A DNA stretch of 32,742 bases from Roseobacter sp. (GCA_018500125.2 JAHBAM020000134.1:1-32742); one strand, 5' to 3'; shown: positions 8,720 through 18,798, counted from the stretch's first letter. Notes: generated from the letters alone by a model not told the origin. Program-made: numbers and translations.

Positions 8720-9859
8720 CTATGACGCAAAATAAGCCTTGAGGCGGCGCAGACCCTCGCGGATCTCCTCGGTGGAGCGCGCATAGGAGAGGCGCAGCGT
8801 GGTCTGGCCCCGTGCCGGGTCAAAATCGATCCCCGGCGTGAGCGCCACGCCGGCTTTTTGCAAAATGTCAGAGGCCAGGGCGCGGCTGTCCTGCGTGATA
8901 TGGCTCACATCGACATAGATATAGAACGCCCCGTCAGGGGGCGCGAAATTCTGTAGCCCGATCTTGGGCAGCTCTTCAATCATCATCGCCCGATTGGCGG
9001 TATAGACCTTGAGATTGTCCTCAAGCTCCTTGGCACTGTCAAAGGCACCAAGCGCTGCGACCTGACTGGCGTGGGGCGCGCAGATAAACATATTCTGGGC
9101 GAGTCGCTCAATCAGACGGACGTGCGCCTCGGGCACAACCATCCAGCCGACGCGCCAGCCCGTCATCGAAAAATACTTCGAAAACGAATTGATCACATAG
9201 CAGTCATCGGTCAGCTCGAGCGCCGAGACGGCCTCGCCTTCATATTCGATGCCTTGATAGATTTCATCCGAGATGAAAGCAGTGTTTTGCGCCGCGCAGG
9301 CCTCGATCAGGGCTTGCATCGCCGAGCGGCTCAGCATGGTGCCAGAGGGGTTTGCCGGCGAGGCAACAAGCAGCCCGTCGAGCTTTTCGGCGGCAAAGTC
9401 GGCCGGGACGGGCTGAAAGCGGTTCTCACGGCTGGTGGGCAGCCCCACCGGCACCACGTCGAGCGCCTTCAGAATTTGGCGATAGCTCGGGTATCCCGGC
9501 TCGCCAAGGCCGACGCGGGCGCCCGCATCAAACAACGCGGTGAAGGCCAGAATAAACGCCCCCGACGAGCCGGACGTGATCACCACCCGCTCGGGGGAAA
9601 GGCTGACGCCGTGTTTGTCAAGGTAGTGCTGCGCCACACGGGCGCGCAGCTCGGGCAGGCCAAGCGCCACCGAATAGCCCAGCGGCGCGCTTTCCATCGC
9701 CGCACTCAGACGGGCGCGCGCGCCTTTGGGGGCGGGGCTGCCGGGCTGGCCGACTTCCATATGGATGATACTGCGCCCCGCCGCCTCCGCTGCGCGAGCC
9801 TCCTCCATCACATCCATCACAATAAAGGCATCAACCGCGCCGCGCCTTGAGTTCTGCAT
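8720..9859 (-). CDS. Class I/II PLP-dependent aminotransferase
   Basis: 'ASPANPSGTML', 'ISDEIYQGIEY' and PLP-lysine motif 'NSFSKYFSMTGWRVGWMV'. Start probably MQNSRRGAV (9859). Confidence 0.92.
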   Translation of the reverse strand: MQNSRRGAVDAFIVMDVMEEARAAEAAGRSIIHMEVGQPGSPAPKGARARLSAAMESAPLGYSVALGLPELRARVAQHYLDKHGVSLSPERVVITSGSSGAFILAFTALFDAGARVGLGEPGYPSYRQILKALDVVPVGLPTSRENRFQPVPADFAAEKLDGLLVASPANPSGTMLSRSAMQALIEACAAQNTAFISDEIYQGIEYEGEAVSALELTDDCYVINSFSKYFSMTGWRVGWMVVPEAHVRLIERLAQNMFICAPHASQVAALGAFDSAKELEDNLKVYTANRAMMIEELPKIGLQNFAPPDGAFYIYVDVSHITQDSRALASDILQKAGVALTPGIDFDPARGQTTLRLSYARSTEEIREGLRRLKAYFAS

Positions 9860-9912
9860 GGTTTTTCTCCTACTCTGCCCGAAGCTTTTGAAGAGGGTGA
9901 AGAGTAAGGTCA

Positions 9913-11229
9913 ATGCGCAGCCTGTTGAAATCTATCGGTGTGGCCTATCTCTTGTGCGCCTTTGCCCTGCCCGCTTGGGCTGTGTCTTTGTTGCGCGACC
10001 CCGATATCGAGCACAGCCTCAAAGAGCTGGCCACCCCGGTGCTCAACGCCGCCGGGCTGCCAGCGGGGCGGATGTCGATTCTCGTGGTGGATGCCTCATC
10101 GCTCAATGCTTTTGTGATAGATCGGGAGCATATTTTCATTCACGCGGGCCTGTTGCTCAAACTGGAAACCGCCGAGCAGCTCCAATCTGTCATCGCCCAT
10201 GAAGCGGCCCATATTTCCAACGGTCATCTGGCGCGCCGCCCGGCCAATGCGCGCGCCGCCCAAAATCTTGCGGCCTTCGGCATCGCGCTGGCGGCGGCCG
10301 CCAGTGCAACCGGACACTCAGACGCCGGGATCGCGCTCGGGATCGGCGTTCAGAGTTCGGCGCAGCGCTCCTTCTTTTCGCACACCCGCGCCGAGGAGGC
10401 CTCAGCCGACCAGTCGGCGATCCGCTATCTCACCCGCGCAGGGGTTGACCCTGAGGGGTCGGTTCAGGTGATGGATATGTTTGCCGGTCAAGAGCTTCTG
10501 TCGGCGGGCCGGCAAGACCCCTATGCGCGCTCCCACCCTTTGTCGCGTGACCGCCTGCGCGCCATGCAAGCCGCCGCGAGCGCCTATAAAGACCGCTTTC
10601 CAAGCAATCCCGACGCCAATTACTGGTTTGCCCGCGCCAAGGGCAAGCTCGGCGCATTTTACCGCGCGCCCAAATGGACCCTGCGCCGCGCCGGCGAGAG
10701 CGGCCATAAAGACATCGCCGAGATGCGCAAAGCCATCGCGTGGCACCGCTCCGGGGAGGGCAGCGCCGCTCTGAGCGCCATGGAGCGCCTTGTCGCGGCC
10801 GCGCCGAACGACCCCTATCTTCACGAGCTGCACGGCCAAATCCTGCTGGAGCGCCGGAGCTACACCGCGGCCTTATCAGCCTATAAGAAGGCCGTGACGC
10901 TGGCGCCCCAAAACGCCTTGATCCTCGGGCAATACGGCCATGCGCTGCTTGTGTCGGGCAATCCGAAGGCCGCCCTGCCCTATCTCGAACGCTCCGCCAA
11001 TAAAGAGCAGCGCGATGCCCGCGTGCTGCGCGATCTGGGCGGGGCCTATGCCCGACTGGGCCAAAACGGCATGGCCTCGCTGCTCACAGCCGAGCGCTAT
11101 GCGCTGCTCGGACGGCCAAAAGATGCCACCCTTCACGCCAAACGCGCCCTTGGCCTGCTCAAACGCGGCTCTCCCGGTTGGCAACGTGCACAAGATGTGC
11201 TCTTAGCGTCCGAAAGCGCCGATAAATAA
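9913..11229 (+). CDS. M48 family metalloprotease with C-terminal TPR-like repeats (BepA/YfgC-like)
   Basis: Signal peptide MRSLLKSIGVAYLLCAFALPAWA; HExxH motif 'VIAHEAAHISNGH'; 'EEASADQSAIRYLTRAG'; TPR-like C-terminus. Confidence 0.9.
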   Translation: MRSLLKSIGVAYLLCAFALPAWAVSLLRDPDIEHSLKELATPVLNAAGLPAGRMSILVVDASSLNAFVIDREHIFIHAGLLLKLETAEQLQSVIAHEAAHISNGHLARRPANARAAQNLAAFGIALAAAASATGHSDAGIALGIGVQSSAQRSFFSHTRAEEASADQSAIRYLTRAGVDPEGSVQVMDMFAGQELLSAGRQDPYARSHPLSRDRLRAMQAAASAYKDRFPSNPDANYWFARAKGKLGAFYRAPKWTLRRAGESGHKDIAEMRKAIAWHRSGEGSAALSAMERLVAAAPNDPYLHELHGQILLERRSYTAALSAYKKAVTLAPQNALILGQYGHALLVSGNPKAALPYLERSANKEQRDARVLRDLGGAYARLGQNGMASLLTAERYALLGRPKDATLHAKRALGLLKRGSPGWQRAQDVLLASESADK

Positions 11230-11240
11230 CGGAGAACGAC

Positions 11241-11990
11241 ATGATCAGACAGACCGCCGCCTTTGCCCTTGTTGCAAGCCTTTTGACAGGCCCGCTTGCA
11301 GCGCTTGATCTTAACAAGATGACCGACGCCGAGCGCGCCGCCTTTCAAGGCGAAATCCGTGCCTATCTTCTGGAGAACCCGGAGGTCATCATGGAAGCGG
11401 TCGCGGTTCTGGAAGAGCGTCAGGCCGGCCAGCAGGCCGATGCCGATGCCTCTCTTGTGCGGGTAAACGGCGCTGATCTGTTTGAAGACCCGAACTCCTT
11501 TGTCGGCGGCAACCCAGAGGGCGATCTTACGCTTGTCGAATTTGTCGATTACCGCTGTGGCTATTGCCGCAAAGCCCATGACGAGGTTGCGCAGCTGATT
11601 GAAGCTGATGGCAATATTCGATTTATTGTCAAAGAGTTCCCTATTCTGGGCGATGCGTCTATGCTGTCCTCACGCTTTGCCATTGCGGTAAAGCTGAGCG
11701 CCGGAGATGACGCTTATCAGGCGGTTTCAGAGGCTTTGATCACGTTGAAATCAGACGTGAGCGAACCCGTCTTGCGCGCTCTGGCAGGCTCTCTCGGGCT
11801 TGAGGCCGAGGCCATTCTGGCCAAGATGAACAGTGATGAGGTCACCGCTGTGATCGCGCAGAACCGCGCATTGGGACAGCGGCTCAATATTTCGGGAACC
11901 CCCACATTTGTCATGGGCGATCAGATCTTGCGGGGCTATCTGCCTCTCGCACAGATGCAGGCGATCGCAAAAGACATCCGCGCAAACTGA
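11241..11990 (+). CDS. DsbA-family thiol:disulfide oxidoreductase
   Basis: Signal peptide; CxxC 'VDYRCGYCRKAHDEV'; cis-Pro 'SGTPTFVMGDQ'; N-terminal 'YLLENPEVIMEAVAVLEERQ' stalk-like helix. Confidence 0.9.
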   Translation: MIRQTAAFALVASLLTGPLAALDLNKMTDAERAAFQGEIRAYLLENPEVIMEAVAVLEERQAGQQADADASLVRVNGADLFEDPNSFVGGNPEGDLTLVEFVDYRCGYCRKAHDEVAQLIEADGNIRFIVKEFPILGDASMLSSRFAIAVKLSAGDDAYQAVSEALITLKSDVSEPVLRALAGSLGLEAEAILAKMNSDEVTAVIAQNRALGQRLNISGTPTFVMGDQILRGYLPLAQMQAIAKDIRAN

Positions 11991-12017
11991 GCCGCGCGCC
12001 CATAACCCCGCATATTC

Positions 12018-12048
12018 AAGGCGCTCCCCGAACCGGAGCGCCTTTTTT
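12018..12048 (+). terminator. Rho-independent terminator after the protease/DsbA gene pair
   Basis: AAGGCGCTCC-ccgaacc-GGAGCGCCTT followed by TTTT: perfect 10-bp stem, 7-nt loop, T-tract. Confidence 0.92.
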
Positions 12049-12074
12049 CGCGTCAGGCGTGGCGGCGGCGGGCC

Positions 12075-13208
12075 TCAGATATCTTCGCCGCTCTGAGAGG
12101 CGGCGTCCAGCTCGGCGGCGCGCTGCTCGACAAGGCCAACGATATGATCCACCATATCATAGTTGCCAAGTTTGTGGTCCTGCTTGCCCGCCATATAAAC
12201 CATCCCTGTGCCCGCCCCGGCGCCCCCACCGGTAAAGCCGACATCGGTCATCAGCGCTTCGCCGGGGCCATTGACCACACAGCCGATAATCGACAGGCTC
12301 ATCGGCGTTTTGATGTGCTCCAGACGCTTTTCCAGAGCCTCGACCGTCTTGATCACATCAAACCCCTGCCGCGCGCAGGACGGGCAGGAAATAATATTGA
12401 CGCCACGGTGACGCAGGCCGAGCGATTTGAGGATTTCATAGCCGACCTTCACCTCTTCCACAGGGTCCGCCGAAAGCGACACCCGGATCGTATCGCCGAT
12501 CCCCATCCAGAGCAGGCTGCCCATTCCAATCGAGGATTTGATCGTGCCCGAGGTCAGCCCGCCCGCCTCCGTGATTCCGAGATGGATCGGGGCGTCCGTG
12601 GCCTCGGCGAGCTGCTGATAGGCCGCCGCCGCCATAAAGACATCCGAGGCTTTGACCGAGATTTTGAACTCGTGAAAGTCATGGTCTTGCAAGATTTTGA
12701 TATGATCCAGCCCGCTTTCGACCATAGCATCAGGGCAAGGCTCGCCGTATTTGTCGAGCAAATGCTTCTCGAGGCTGCCCGCATTGACACCAATACGGAT
12801 CGAGCAGTTGTGATCGCGGGCCGCGCGGATCACCTCGGCCACGCGCGCCTCATCGCCGATATTGCCCGGATTGATGCGCAGGCAGGCCGCGCCCGCTTCG
12901 GCTGCTTCAATCCCGCGTTTGTAGTGAAAGTGGATATCCGCAACAATCGGCACGGGGCTTTCGCGCACAATCTCCTTGAGCGCCTTGGAGCTGGCTTCGT
13001 CAGGCACAGACACCCGGACGATATCAGCCCCCGCCTCTGCCGCCTCCTGAACCTGCGCAACCGTGGCCTTGACGTCGGTTGTCAGCGTGTTGGTCATGGT
13101 CTGGACCGAAATCGGCGCATCCCCGCCCACAGGCACAGAGCCAACCATGATCTGACGGCTTTTGCGGCGGTAAATATTGCGCCACGGGCGAATGGGATTT
13201 AGCGACAT
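12075..13208 (-). CDS. ispG: 4-hydroxy-3-methylbut-2-en-1-yl diphosphate synthase (flavodoxin)
   Basis: 377 aa; '[19 protein letters not shown]', 'LRINPGNIG', Fe-S motif '[13 protein letters not shown]', '[10 protein letters not shown]'. Confidence 0.96.
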   Translation of the reverse strand: MSLNPIRPWRNIYRRKSRQIMVGSVPVGGDAPISVQTMTNTLTTDVKATVAQVQEAAEAGADIVRVSVPDEASSKALKEIVRESPVPIVADIHFHYKRGIEAAEAGAACLRINPGNIGDEARVAEVIRAARDHNCSIRIGVNAGSLEKHLLDKYGEPCPDAMVESGLDHIKILQDHDFHEFKISVKASDVFMAAAAYQQLAEATDAPIHLGITEAGGLTSGTIKSSIGMGSLLWMGIGDTIRVSLSADPVEEVKVGYEILKSLGLRHRGVNIISCPSCARQGFDVIKTVEALEKRLEHIKTPMSLSIIGCVVNGPGEALMTDVGFTGGGAGAGTGMVYMAGKQDHKLGNYDMVDHIVGLVEQRAAELDAASQSGEDI

Positions 13209-13286
13209 AGGGGTCTCTTGCTCTCAAGGGCGGGTATGGCTCTGACATAAGGAGAAAGCCGCCTTTGTGCAACTCGTGCGTGAGGC

Positions 13287-13312
13287 GCTCTGGGTGGATG
13301 CTCTGGGTGGAT
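13287..13312. repeat. 13-bp perfect tandem duplication
   Basis: GCTCTGGGTGGAT at 13287-13299 repeated at 13300-13312. Confidence 0.9.
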
Positions 13313-13394
13313 CTGGCGCGTGTCTCGCGCCCTTCGGGGCTATTGGCGCAACCGGCTGGCCCAAACAAAGCGCGGCGGGCGGTGCAGGACGGCG

Positions 13395-14978
13395 TCAGTC
13401 TGCCAGCAAGCCAAATGCGCCTTCGGCGTCGATCTGGGCCACCGCACGCGCCAGCGGCTCTATGGTTTCCCAATCGGCCTTGCCTAACTCGGCGGTCACA
13501 GTCTCGGCTGTCAGCTTGAGATTGTCCGCAACCGCGCCACGCGCCCCATAGGGGCCGTAGGTGCTGCCATTGGCGGCAAAATACACAGCGCCAGCGTCTC
13601 CGGCGCGGATGGTGGAGGGTTCGGCTGTTTGAGGCACCGTATAAAAATCACCCGGCTGCATCACGCCTTCATGCAGGATCGTTCCGGACGCTGCCCGCAC
13701 CCGAAGCCAGACTTCGCGGGTTGCAATCACCGTGACAACCCCTTGGTGTTGCTCCAGAACCTGCGGAACAGCCTTAACCGCGCGCGGCAGGGGCGCGCCA
13801 AGGCCCGCCAGAACAGTCGACAGATCGGGGTCGCGCGCGATATTGGCTTCTGGCAGCGCGGCCAGAAGATCGGCCGCCGCAAGAGAAAAGCCTTCGGTGA
13901 TGGCGCCGCGTGGCCCCGTTGGGCCAAGTGTTTTGCCCTGAACAATATAATAGATCGACCCGCTCTCCCCGACCCGAATACGGGCCGGTGTTGCGCCGTC
14001 TGATTGGGCAACATCAAAGGTATCGCCGGTGTTGAGAATCCCGCTGAAAAGCTCACCACCCGCAGCATCATTGATGCGCACCCAAGACGGGCGGGCCGCG
14101 ACGATCACAACCCCCTCAGGAGACACAGACGGCACAGGCGAGACAGGCGAGACAGGCGAGACATCGCCCGCCACAGCGCCGGCCAGATCAGCGTTCGGGC
14201 GGTTGGCAAAGCTGCCGTTTTCACTGGGCTTGAGCGTCACAATAGGCGCATCCCGCGCCACCAGAACAGGCACATCCAGCGCCTGCGGGCGGTACAGCCG
14301 GTCAAGACGGTCCGCCGCAGAGGCCATTTCAGGGCTGATCTCGCCAAATCCGTTCGCGCTGCCGGTTTGGACCTGTGCCAGCGGATCGAGATCGGCCAGA
14401 ACATCGGGGGTGTTTTCAACCGGGGCAAGCTGCACGCGCTGGACTTCGTTCAATACGGTCCAGCCGCCAAAGCCCAAAGCCCCCACCAATGCCACCAGAA
14501 CCAGAAGCGAGCCGACAGCGCCCGGCTCGATCCGCGAAAAGACCGACTCGGCCCCCGGCGCAAAGGGCGTTGCGCCCTCAAACATCGGGTCGCGCTCGCT
14601 GCGTTTGTTTGGCTTGGCGGGTGTGTTGGCCTTGCGCACAGACGAGGCCGCATCCGACATCCCATGCGCCGTGGTAAAGCCGCTCTCTGCGCAAAAGGCC
14701 GCAAAGGCGCGGTCAGGGTTCATCCCGAGGTAGCGCGCATAAGAGCGCACATAGCCCGCGATAAATCCGGGGGTGTCAAAGGCGGCGGGATCTGCGTTTT
14801 CAATCGCGGCGATATACCCCGCCTTGATCCGCAACTCGCGCTGAACATCGAGCAGGGATTTGCCCATGGTGGCGCGTTCGCCCCGCATGATATCGCCAAG
14901 GCGCAACTCAAAATCATCGAACCAGCGTGGCTCGACGTTCTCACTTGCATCGCTGCGCTTGCTTTTGCGCCTGATCAT
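13395..14978 (-). CDS. RodZ-like HTH/transmembrane protein with two DUF4115-like C-terminal repeats
   Basis: N-terminal HTH 'LGDIMRGERATMGKSLLDVQRELRIKAGYIAAIEN...PGFIAGYVRSYARYLG', TM 'SLLVLVALVGALGFGGWTVL', then two similar beta-rich repeats. Start MIRRKSK (14978). Confidence 0.85.
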   Translation of the reverse strand: MIRRKSKRSDASENVEPRWFDDFELRLGDIMRGERATMGKSLLDVQRELRIKAGYIAAIENADPAAFDTPGFIAGYVRSYARYLGMNPDRAFAAFCAESGFTTAHGMSDAASSVRKANTPAKPNKRSERDPMFEGATPFAPGAESVFSRIEPGAVGSLLVLVALVGALGFGGWTVLNEVQRVQLAPVENTPDVLADLDPLAQVQTGSANGFGEISPEMASAADRLDRLYRPQALDVPVLVARDAPIVTLKPSENGSFANRPNADLAGAVAGDVSPVSPVSPVPSVSPEGVVIVAARPSWVRINDAAGGELFSGILNTGDTFDVAQSDGATPARIRVGESGSIYYIVQGKTLGPTGPRGAITEGFSLAAADLLAALPEANIARDPDLSTVLAGLGAPLPRAVKAVPQVLEQHQGVVTVIATREVWLRVRAASGTILHEGVMQPGDFYTVPQTAEPSTIRAGDAGAVYFAANGSTYGPYGARGAVADNLKLTAETVTAELGKADWETIEPLARAVAQIDAEGAFGLLAD

Positions 14979-15088
14979 GCGTGCTGCCCCTATCGCATAC
15001 CGCGAATCGCGCTGCAAAAGCAGCGACTAGCCTTGTTATTTGACCGATTGCTAGCACATCACAAGCGAGTTTGCACGAAACAGAGTGT

Positions 15089-16312
15089 TTAGCCCGCCAA
15101 TTCGGCACGATTCAGCGCACAATGAGACCACAGCTCATCCATAGCGTTCACAAGCTGATCCATTTCCCGTGGGCCGTGCACTGGCGAGGGCGTAAAGCGC
15201 AGACGCTCTGTGCCGCGCGGCACCGTCGGGAAGTTGATCGGCTGCACATAGATGCCGTAGCTTTCCAGAAGCATATCCGAAAGCGCCTTGGTGTGCACAG
15301 GGTCGCCCACAATCACAGGCACGATATGGCTGCCATGATCGATAATCGGCAGGCCCATGCCCTTCAGGCGCAGCTTGAGCTTGGCCGCCTGCTCCTGATG
15401 CTTCTGCCGCAGGCTCTGGTCCTGCTTGAGATGCGCAACAGAGGCCGCCGCCCCGGCCGCGATGGCCGGCGGCAGAGAGGTCGTAAAGATAAAACCGGGC
15501 GCATAAGATCGGATCGCGTCACACATCTTGTCTGAGGCCGCGATATAGCCGCCCATCACCCCATAGGCCTTGGCCAGCGTGCCGTTTATAATATCAATCC
15601 GGTCCATCAAGCCCTGCTGTTCGGCCACGCCCGCGCCGCGGGGGCCATACATCCCGACCGCGTGCACCTCGTCAATATAGGTCATCGCGCCAAATTCGTC
15701 GGCCAGATCGCAGATTTCCTTGATCGGGCCAAAATCGCCATCCATCGAATAAATCGATTCAAATGCAATCAGCTTTGGCGCCGCAGGATCATCGGCCTCA
15801 AGTTTGGCGCGCAAATCCGCAAGATCATTGTGCTTGAAAATCCGCTTTGCCCCGCCGTTGCGGCGCACCCCTTCGATCATGGAGGCATGGTTCAAGGCGT
15901 CTGAATAGATGATCAAACCGGGAAACAGCTTGGGCAAGGTGCTCAAGGTCGCGTCATTGGCAATATAGGCCGAGGTGAAAACCAGCGCCGCCTCTTTGGC
16001 GTGCAAATCGGCAAGTTCGGCCTCAAGGCGCTTGTGATAGACTGTGGTGCCCGAGATATTGCGTGTCCCGCCCGAGCCTGCACCGGTGGCTTCAATAGCC
16101 TCATGCATCGCCGCCATAACGGCAGGGTGCTGCCCCATCCCGAGATAGTCATTGCCACACCAGACCGTGATCGGCTGCTCGCATCCATCCGGCTTGCGCC
16201 AGATCGCATGGGGAAACTGGCCCTGCTTGCGCTCGATGTCGATAAAGGTCCGGTAGCGGCCCTCTTCGTGCAGTTTGTTCAGCGCTTCGTCGAGCTTGGC
16301 AGAATAATCCAC
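15089..16312 (-). CDS. hemA: 5-aminolevulinate synthase
   Basis: '[29 protein letters not shown]', '[16 protein letters not shown]', '[16 protein letters not shown]', '[23 protein letters not shown]'. GTG start (VDYSAKL) preceded by AGAGGGGA on the minus strand. Confidence 0.95.
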   Translation of the reverse strand: MDYSAKLDEALNKLHEEGRYRTFIDIERKQGQFPHAIWRKPDGCEQPITVWCGNDYLGMGQHPAVMAAMHEAIEATGAGSGGTRNISGTTVYHKRLEAELADLHAKEAALVFTSAYIANDATLSTLPKLFPGLIIYSDALNHASMIEGVRRNGGAKRIFKHNDLADLRAKLEADDPAAPKLIAFESIYSMDGDFGPIKEICDLADEFGAMTYIDEVHAVGMYGPRGAGVAEQQGLMDRIDIINGTLAKAYGVMGGYIAASDKMCDAIRSYAPGFIFTTSLPPAIAAGAAASVAHLKQDQSLRQKHQEQAAKLKLRLKGMGLPIIDHGSHIVPVIVGDPVHTKALSDMLLESYGIYVQPINFPTVPRGTERLRFTPSPVHGPREMDQLVNAMDELWSHCALNRAELAG

Positions 16313-16368
16313 GCGCGATCCCCTCTTGGTCTTTTGTCCTGTCTTCGCAGAGCGCGAGCAGATTCCCG

Positions 16369-16386
16369 TATTCATAATAGTGAATA
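16369..16386. promoter_or_regulatory. Inverted repeat in the hemA upstream region
   Basis: TATTCA-taatag-TGAATA, perfect 6-bp arms, 57 bp upstream of the hemA GTG. Confidence 0.35.
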
Positions 16387-16442
16387 ACATTACATCGCGC
16401 CACCCTAGAGCGACAGGCTACATTTTGCCGCGTGCTTCTTAT

Positions 16443-16456
16443 TTGACCCAGATCAA
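16443..16456. promoter_or_regulatory. FNR/FnrL-type binding box
   Basis: TTGAC-CCAG-ATCAA matches the FNR-family dyad TTGAY-N4-ATCAA, in the divergent region between hemA (-) and the M20 dipeptidase (+). Confidence 0.75.
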
Positions 16457-16561
16457 GAAAACCAGCTTTTCTGCTACATCTTTTCACGTCTGGACATTGG
16501 CCCCGCCAGAGCTACGGTTGCACCAAATCAAATCACGCCCACATCACGCCAAGGAGCGCCC

Positions 16562-17953
16562 ATGTCTATCCAACCCGTGCCGATCCAACCCGTCCTTGAC
16601 CAGATCGATCGCAATCTTGCCGCCGCAACAGACCGCCTTCTCGCGCTTTTGCGCATCCCCTCTGTCTCCACAGATCCGGCCTATGCCGCCCATTGCCAGA
16701 CAGCCGCCGACTGGCTCGTCGCCGACCTTCAGAGCATCGGCGCAACCGCAAGCAAACGCGAGACCGAAGGTCATCCGATGGTGGTGGGCCATATCGCGGG
16801 CGACGGCCCCCATATCCTCTTTTACGGTCACTATGATGTCCAGCCCGTCGACCCGCTCGATCTCTGGCACAGCGACCCTTTTGAGCCGGCCGTGGAAGAC
16901 ACGCCCGCAGGCCGCGTGATCCGCGGGCGCGGATCGTCTGATGACAAGGGCCAGCTCATGACCTTCGTTGAGGCCTGCCGCGCGTGGAAAGAGGTCAACG
17001 GCAGCCTGCCCTGCCAGATCACCTTCTTCTTTGAGGGCGAAGAAGAAAGCGGCTCGCCCTCGCTGATTCCCTTCATGAAAGACAACGCAAAAGAGCTGAC
17101 CGCCGATATCGCCCTGATCTGCGACACAGGGCTTTTTGAAAGCCGCGTCCCCGCGATCATCACCATGCTGCGCGGCCTTGCCGGCATTGAAGTCGAGATC
17201 ACAGGGCCGGACCGCGACTTGCACTCGGGAATGTATGGCGGCCTTGTGCGCAACCCGCTGCACGTGATGTCAAACCTCATCGCAGGGCTGCATGACGACA
17301 CGGGCCGCATCACCCTTGAGGGGTTTTATGAGGATGTGCCCGAGCTGTCTGATGACATCCGCGCCCAGTGGCAGGCGCTCAGCTTTGATCACGCCAAATT
17401 CCTCGGCGACATCGGCCTCACCGAACAGGGCGGCGAAGTCGAGCGCACGCCGCTTGAAAAGCTCTGGTCGCGCCCGACCTGCGAAGTCAACGGGATGTGG
17501 GGCGGCTATACCGGCGATGGCTCCAAGACCGTGCTGCCCTCCAAAGCCCATGCCAAATTCACCTTCCGCCTCGTCGGTCAGCAAGACCCCGCCAAGATCA
17601 TCGCCGCGCTCAAAGCCTATATCGAGGCCGCCGTGCCGGCCGATTATACCGTCCGCTACAAAGGCGACAAAGGCGCGCCCGCGGCGCAGATGTCGGTCTC
17701 CCATCCGGCGTTTGAACAGGCCCGCAAGGCGCTTTCTGATGAATGGCCCGATGCGGCGGCCTATGTGGGCTGCGGCGGATCGATCCCGATTGCCGGCTTT
17801 TTCAAAGATATCCTCGATATGGACGCCATGCTCATCGGCTTTGGCAAGGATGACGACCAGATCCACTCGCCCAACGAGAAATACGACATGGAAAGCTTCC
17901 ACAAAGGCATCCGCTCCTGGGCGCGTGTGCTGCAGGAGATGACCCGAGCATGA
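16562..17953 (+). CDS. M20/M25/M40 family metallo-dipeptidase
   Basis: 463 aa; 'HILFYGHYDVQPVDPLDLW', 'IRGRGSSDDKGQ', 'FFFEGEEESGSPSL', 'GPDRDLHSGMYGG'. Confidence 0.93.
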   Translation: MSIQPVPIQPVLDQIDRNLAAATDRLLALLRIPSVSTDPAYAAHCQTAADWLVADLQSIGATASKRETEGHPMVVGHIAGDGPHILFYGHYDVQPVDPLDLWHSDPFEPAVEDTPAGRVIRGRGSSDDKGQLMTFVEACRAWKEVNGSLPCQITFFFEGEEESGSPSLIPFMKDNAKELTADIALICDTGLFESRVPAIITMLRGLAGIEVEITGPDRDLHSGMYGGLVRNPLHVMSNLIAGLHDDTGRITLEGFYEDVPELSDDIRAQWQALSFDHAKFLGDIGLTEQGGEVERTPLEKLWSRPTCEVNGMWGGYTGDGSKTVLPSKAHAKFTFRLVGQQDPAKIIAALKAYIEAAVPADYTVRYKGDKGAPAAQMSVSHPAFEQARKALSDEWPDAAAYVGCGGSIPIAGFFKDILDMDAMLIGFGKDDDQIHSPNEKYDMESFHKGIRSWARVLQEMTRA

Positions 17954-18798
17954 AGCGCTTCACAAGCTCGGGCGCCGAGATTGCCTATCAGGTTCAGGGC
18001 CAGGGCCCGCCCCTGCTGTTGCTGCACGGCTTCCCCCAAACCCGCGCCATGTGGGATAAAATCGCGCCAAAGCTGGCAGCGCGCTTTACCGTCGTCACAG
18101 CCGATCTGCGCGGCTACGGCGCCTCCTCCAAGCCCGAGGGCCTTGAGGCCTATTCCTTTCGCGCCATGGGCCGCGATATGCTCGAGCTGATGGCCCATCT
18201 CGGCCATGAGCGCTTTGGCCTCGTCGGCCATGACCGTGGCGCGCGCACCGCCCACCGCATGGCGCTGGATGCGCCCCAGCGTATCACCAAACTCGCGCTG
18301 CTCGATATCATCCCGACCCATCACCTGCTTCAGGCGCTCTCCAAAGATGTGGCCAAAGGCTATTATCACTGGTTCTTTCTGGCCCAGCCCGCGCCCTTCC
18401 CCGAAACCCTGATCCGCCATGATCCGGACCACTATTTTCAAAGCTGCCTGACCGGCTGGGGCAGCACCGCCCTTCAGGACTTCGCCCCCGACCAGCTCGC
18501 CGCCTACCGCAAAAGCTGGCGCGACCCCGCCACCATCACAGCCATGTGCAACGATTACCGAGCCGCGCTCGACATCGACTTTGCCATGGATGCAGCCGAT
18601 CTGGGGCGCCAACTCGATATCCCCACCCTCATCCTCTACGGCGCAGACGGCCCGATGGCCAAAGCCTATGATGTGCCCGGCACATGGGCCGACAGGGTCT
18701 CCCCTCTCACAAGCCAGAGCATGACAGGCGGACATTTCTTTCCCGACACCGCCCCGACCGAGACGGCAAACGCCCTCATGGCCTTTTTCTTTCCCTAA
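17950..18798 (+). CDS. Alpha/beta hydrolase (haloacetate dehalogenase-like)
   Basis: 'LLLLHGFPQTRAMW', nucleophile-elbow motif 'GLVGHDRGARTAHRMALD', late 'GGHFFPDTAP'. ATGA overlap with the upstream gene. Confidence 0.88.
   Translation: MKRFTSSGAEIAYQVQGQGPPLLLLHGFPQTRAMWDKIAPKLAARFTVVTADLRGYGASSKPEGLEAYSFRAMGRDMLELMAHLGHERFGLVGHDRGARTAHRMALDAPQRITKLALLDIIPTHHLLQALSKDVAKGYYHWFFLAQPAPFPETLIRHDPDHYFQSCLTGWGSTALQDFAPDQLAAYRKSWRDPATITAMCNDYRAALDIDFAMDAADLGRQLDIPTLILYGADGPMAKAYDVPGTWADRVSPLTSQSMTGGHFFPDTAPTETANALMAFFFP

Noticed and set aside
12018-12048. Bidirectional terminator also serving ispG
   Set aside because: On the minus strand the stem is followed by TTGAATATG, not a T-tract, so only the plus-strand call is supported.
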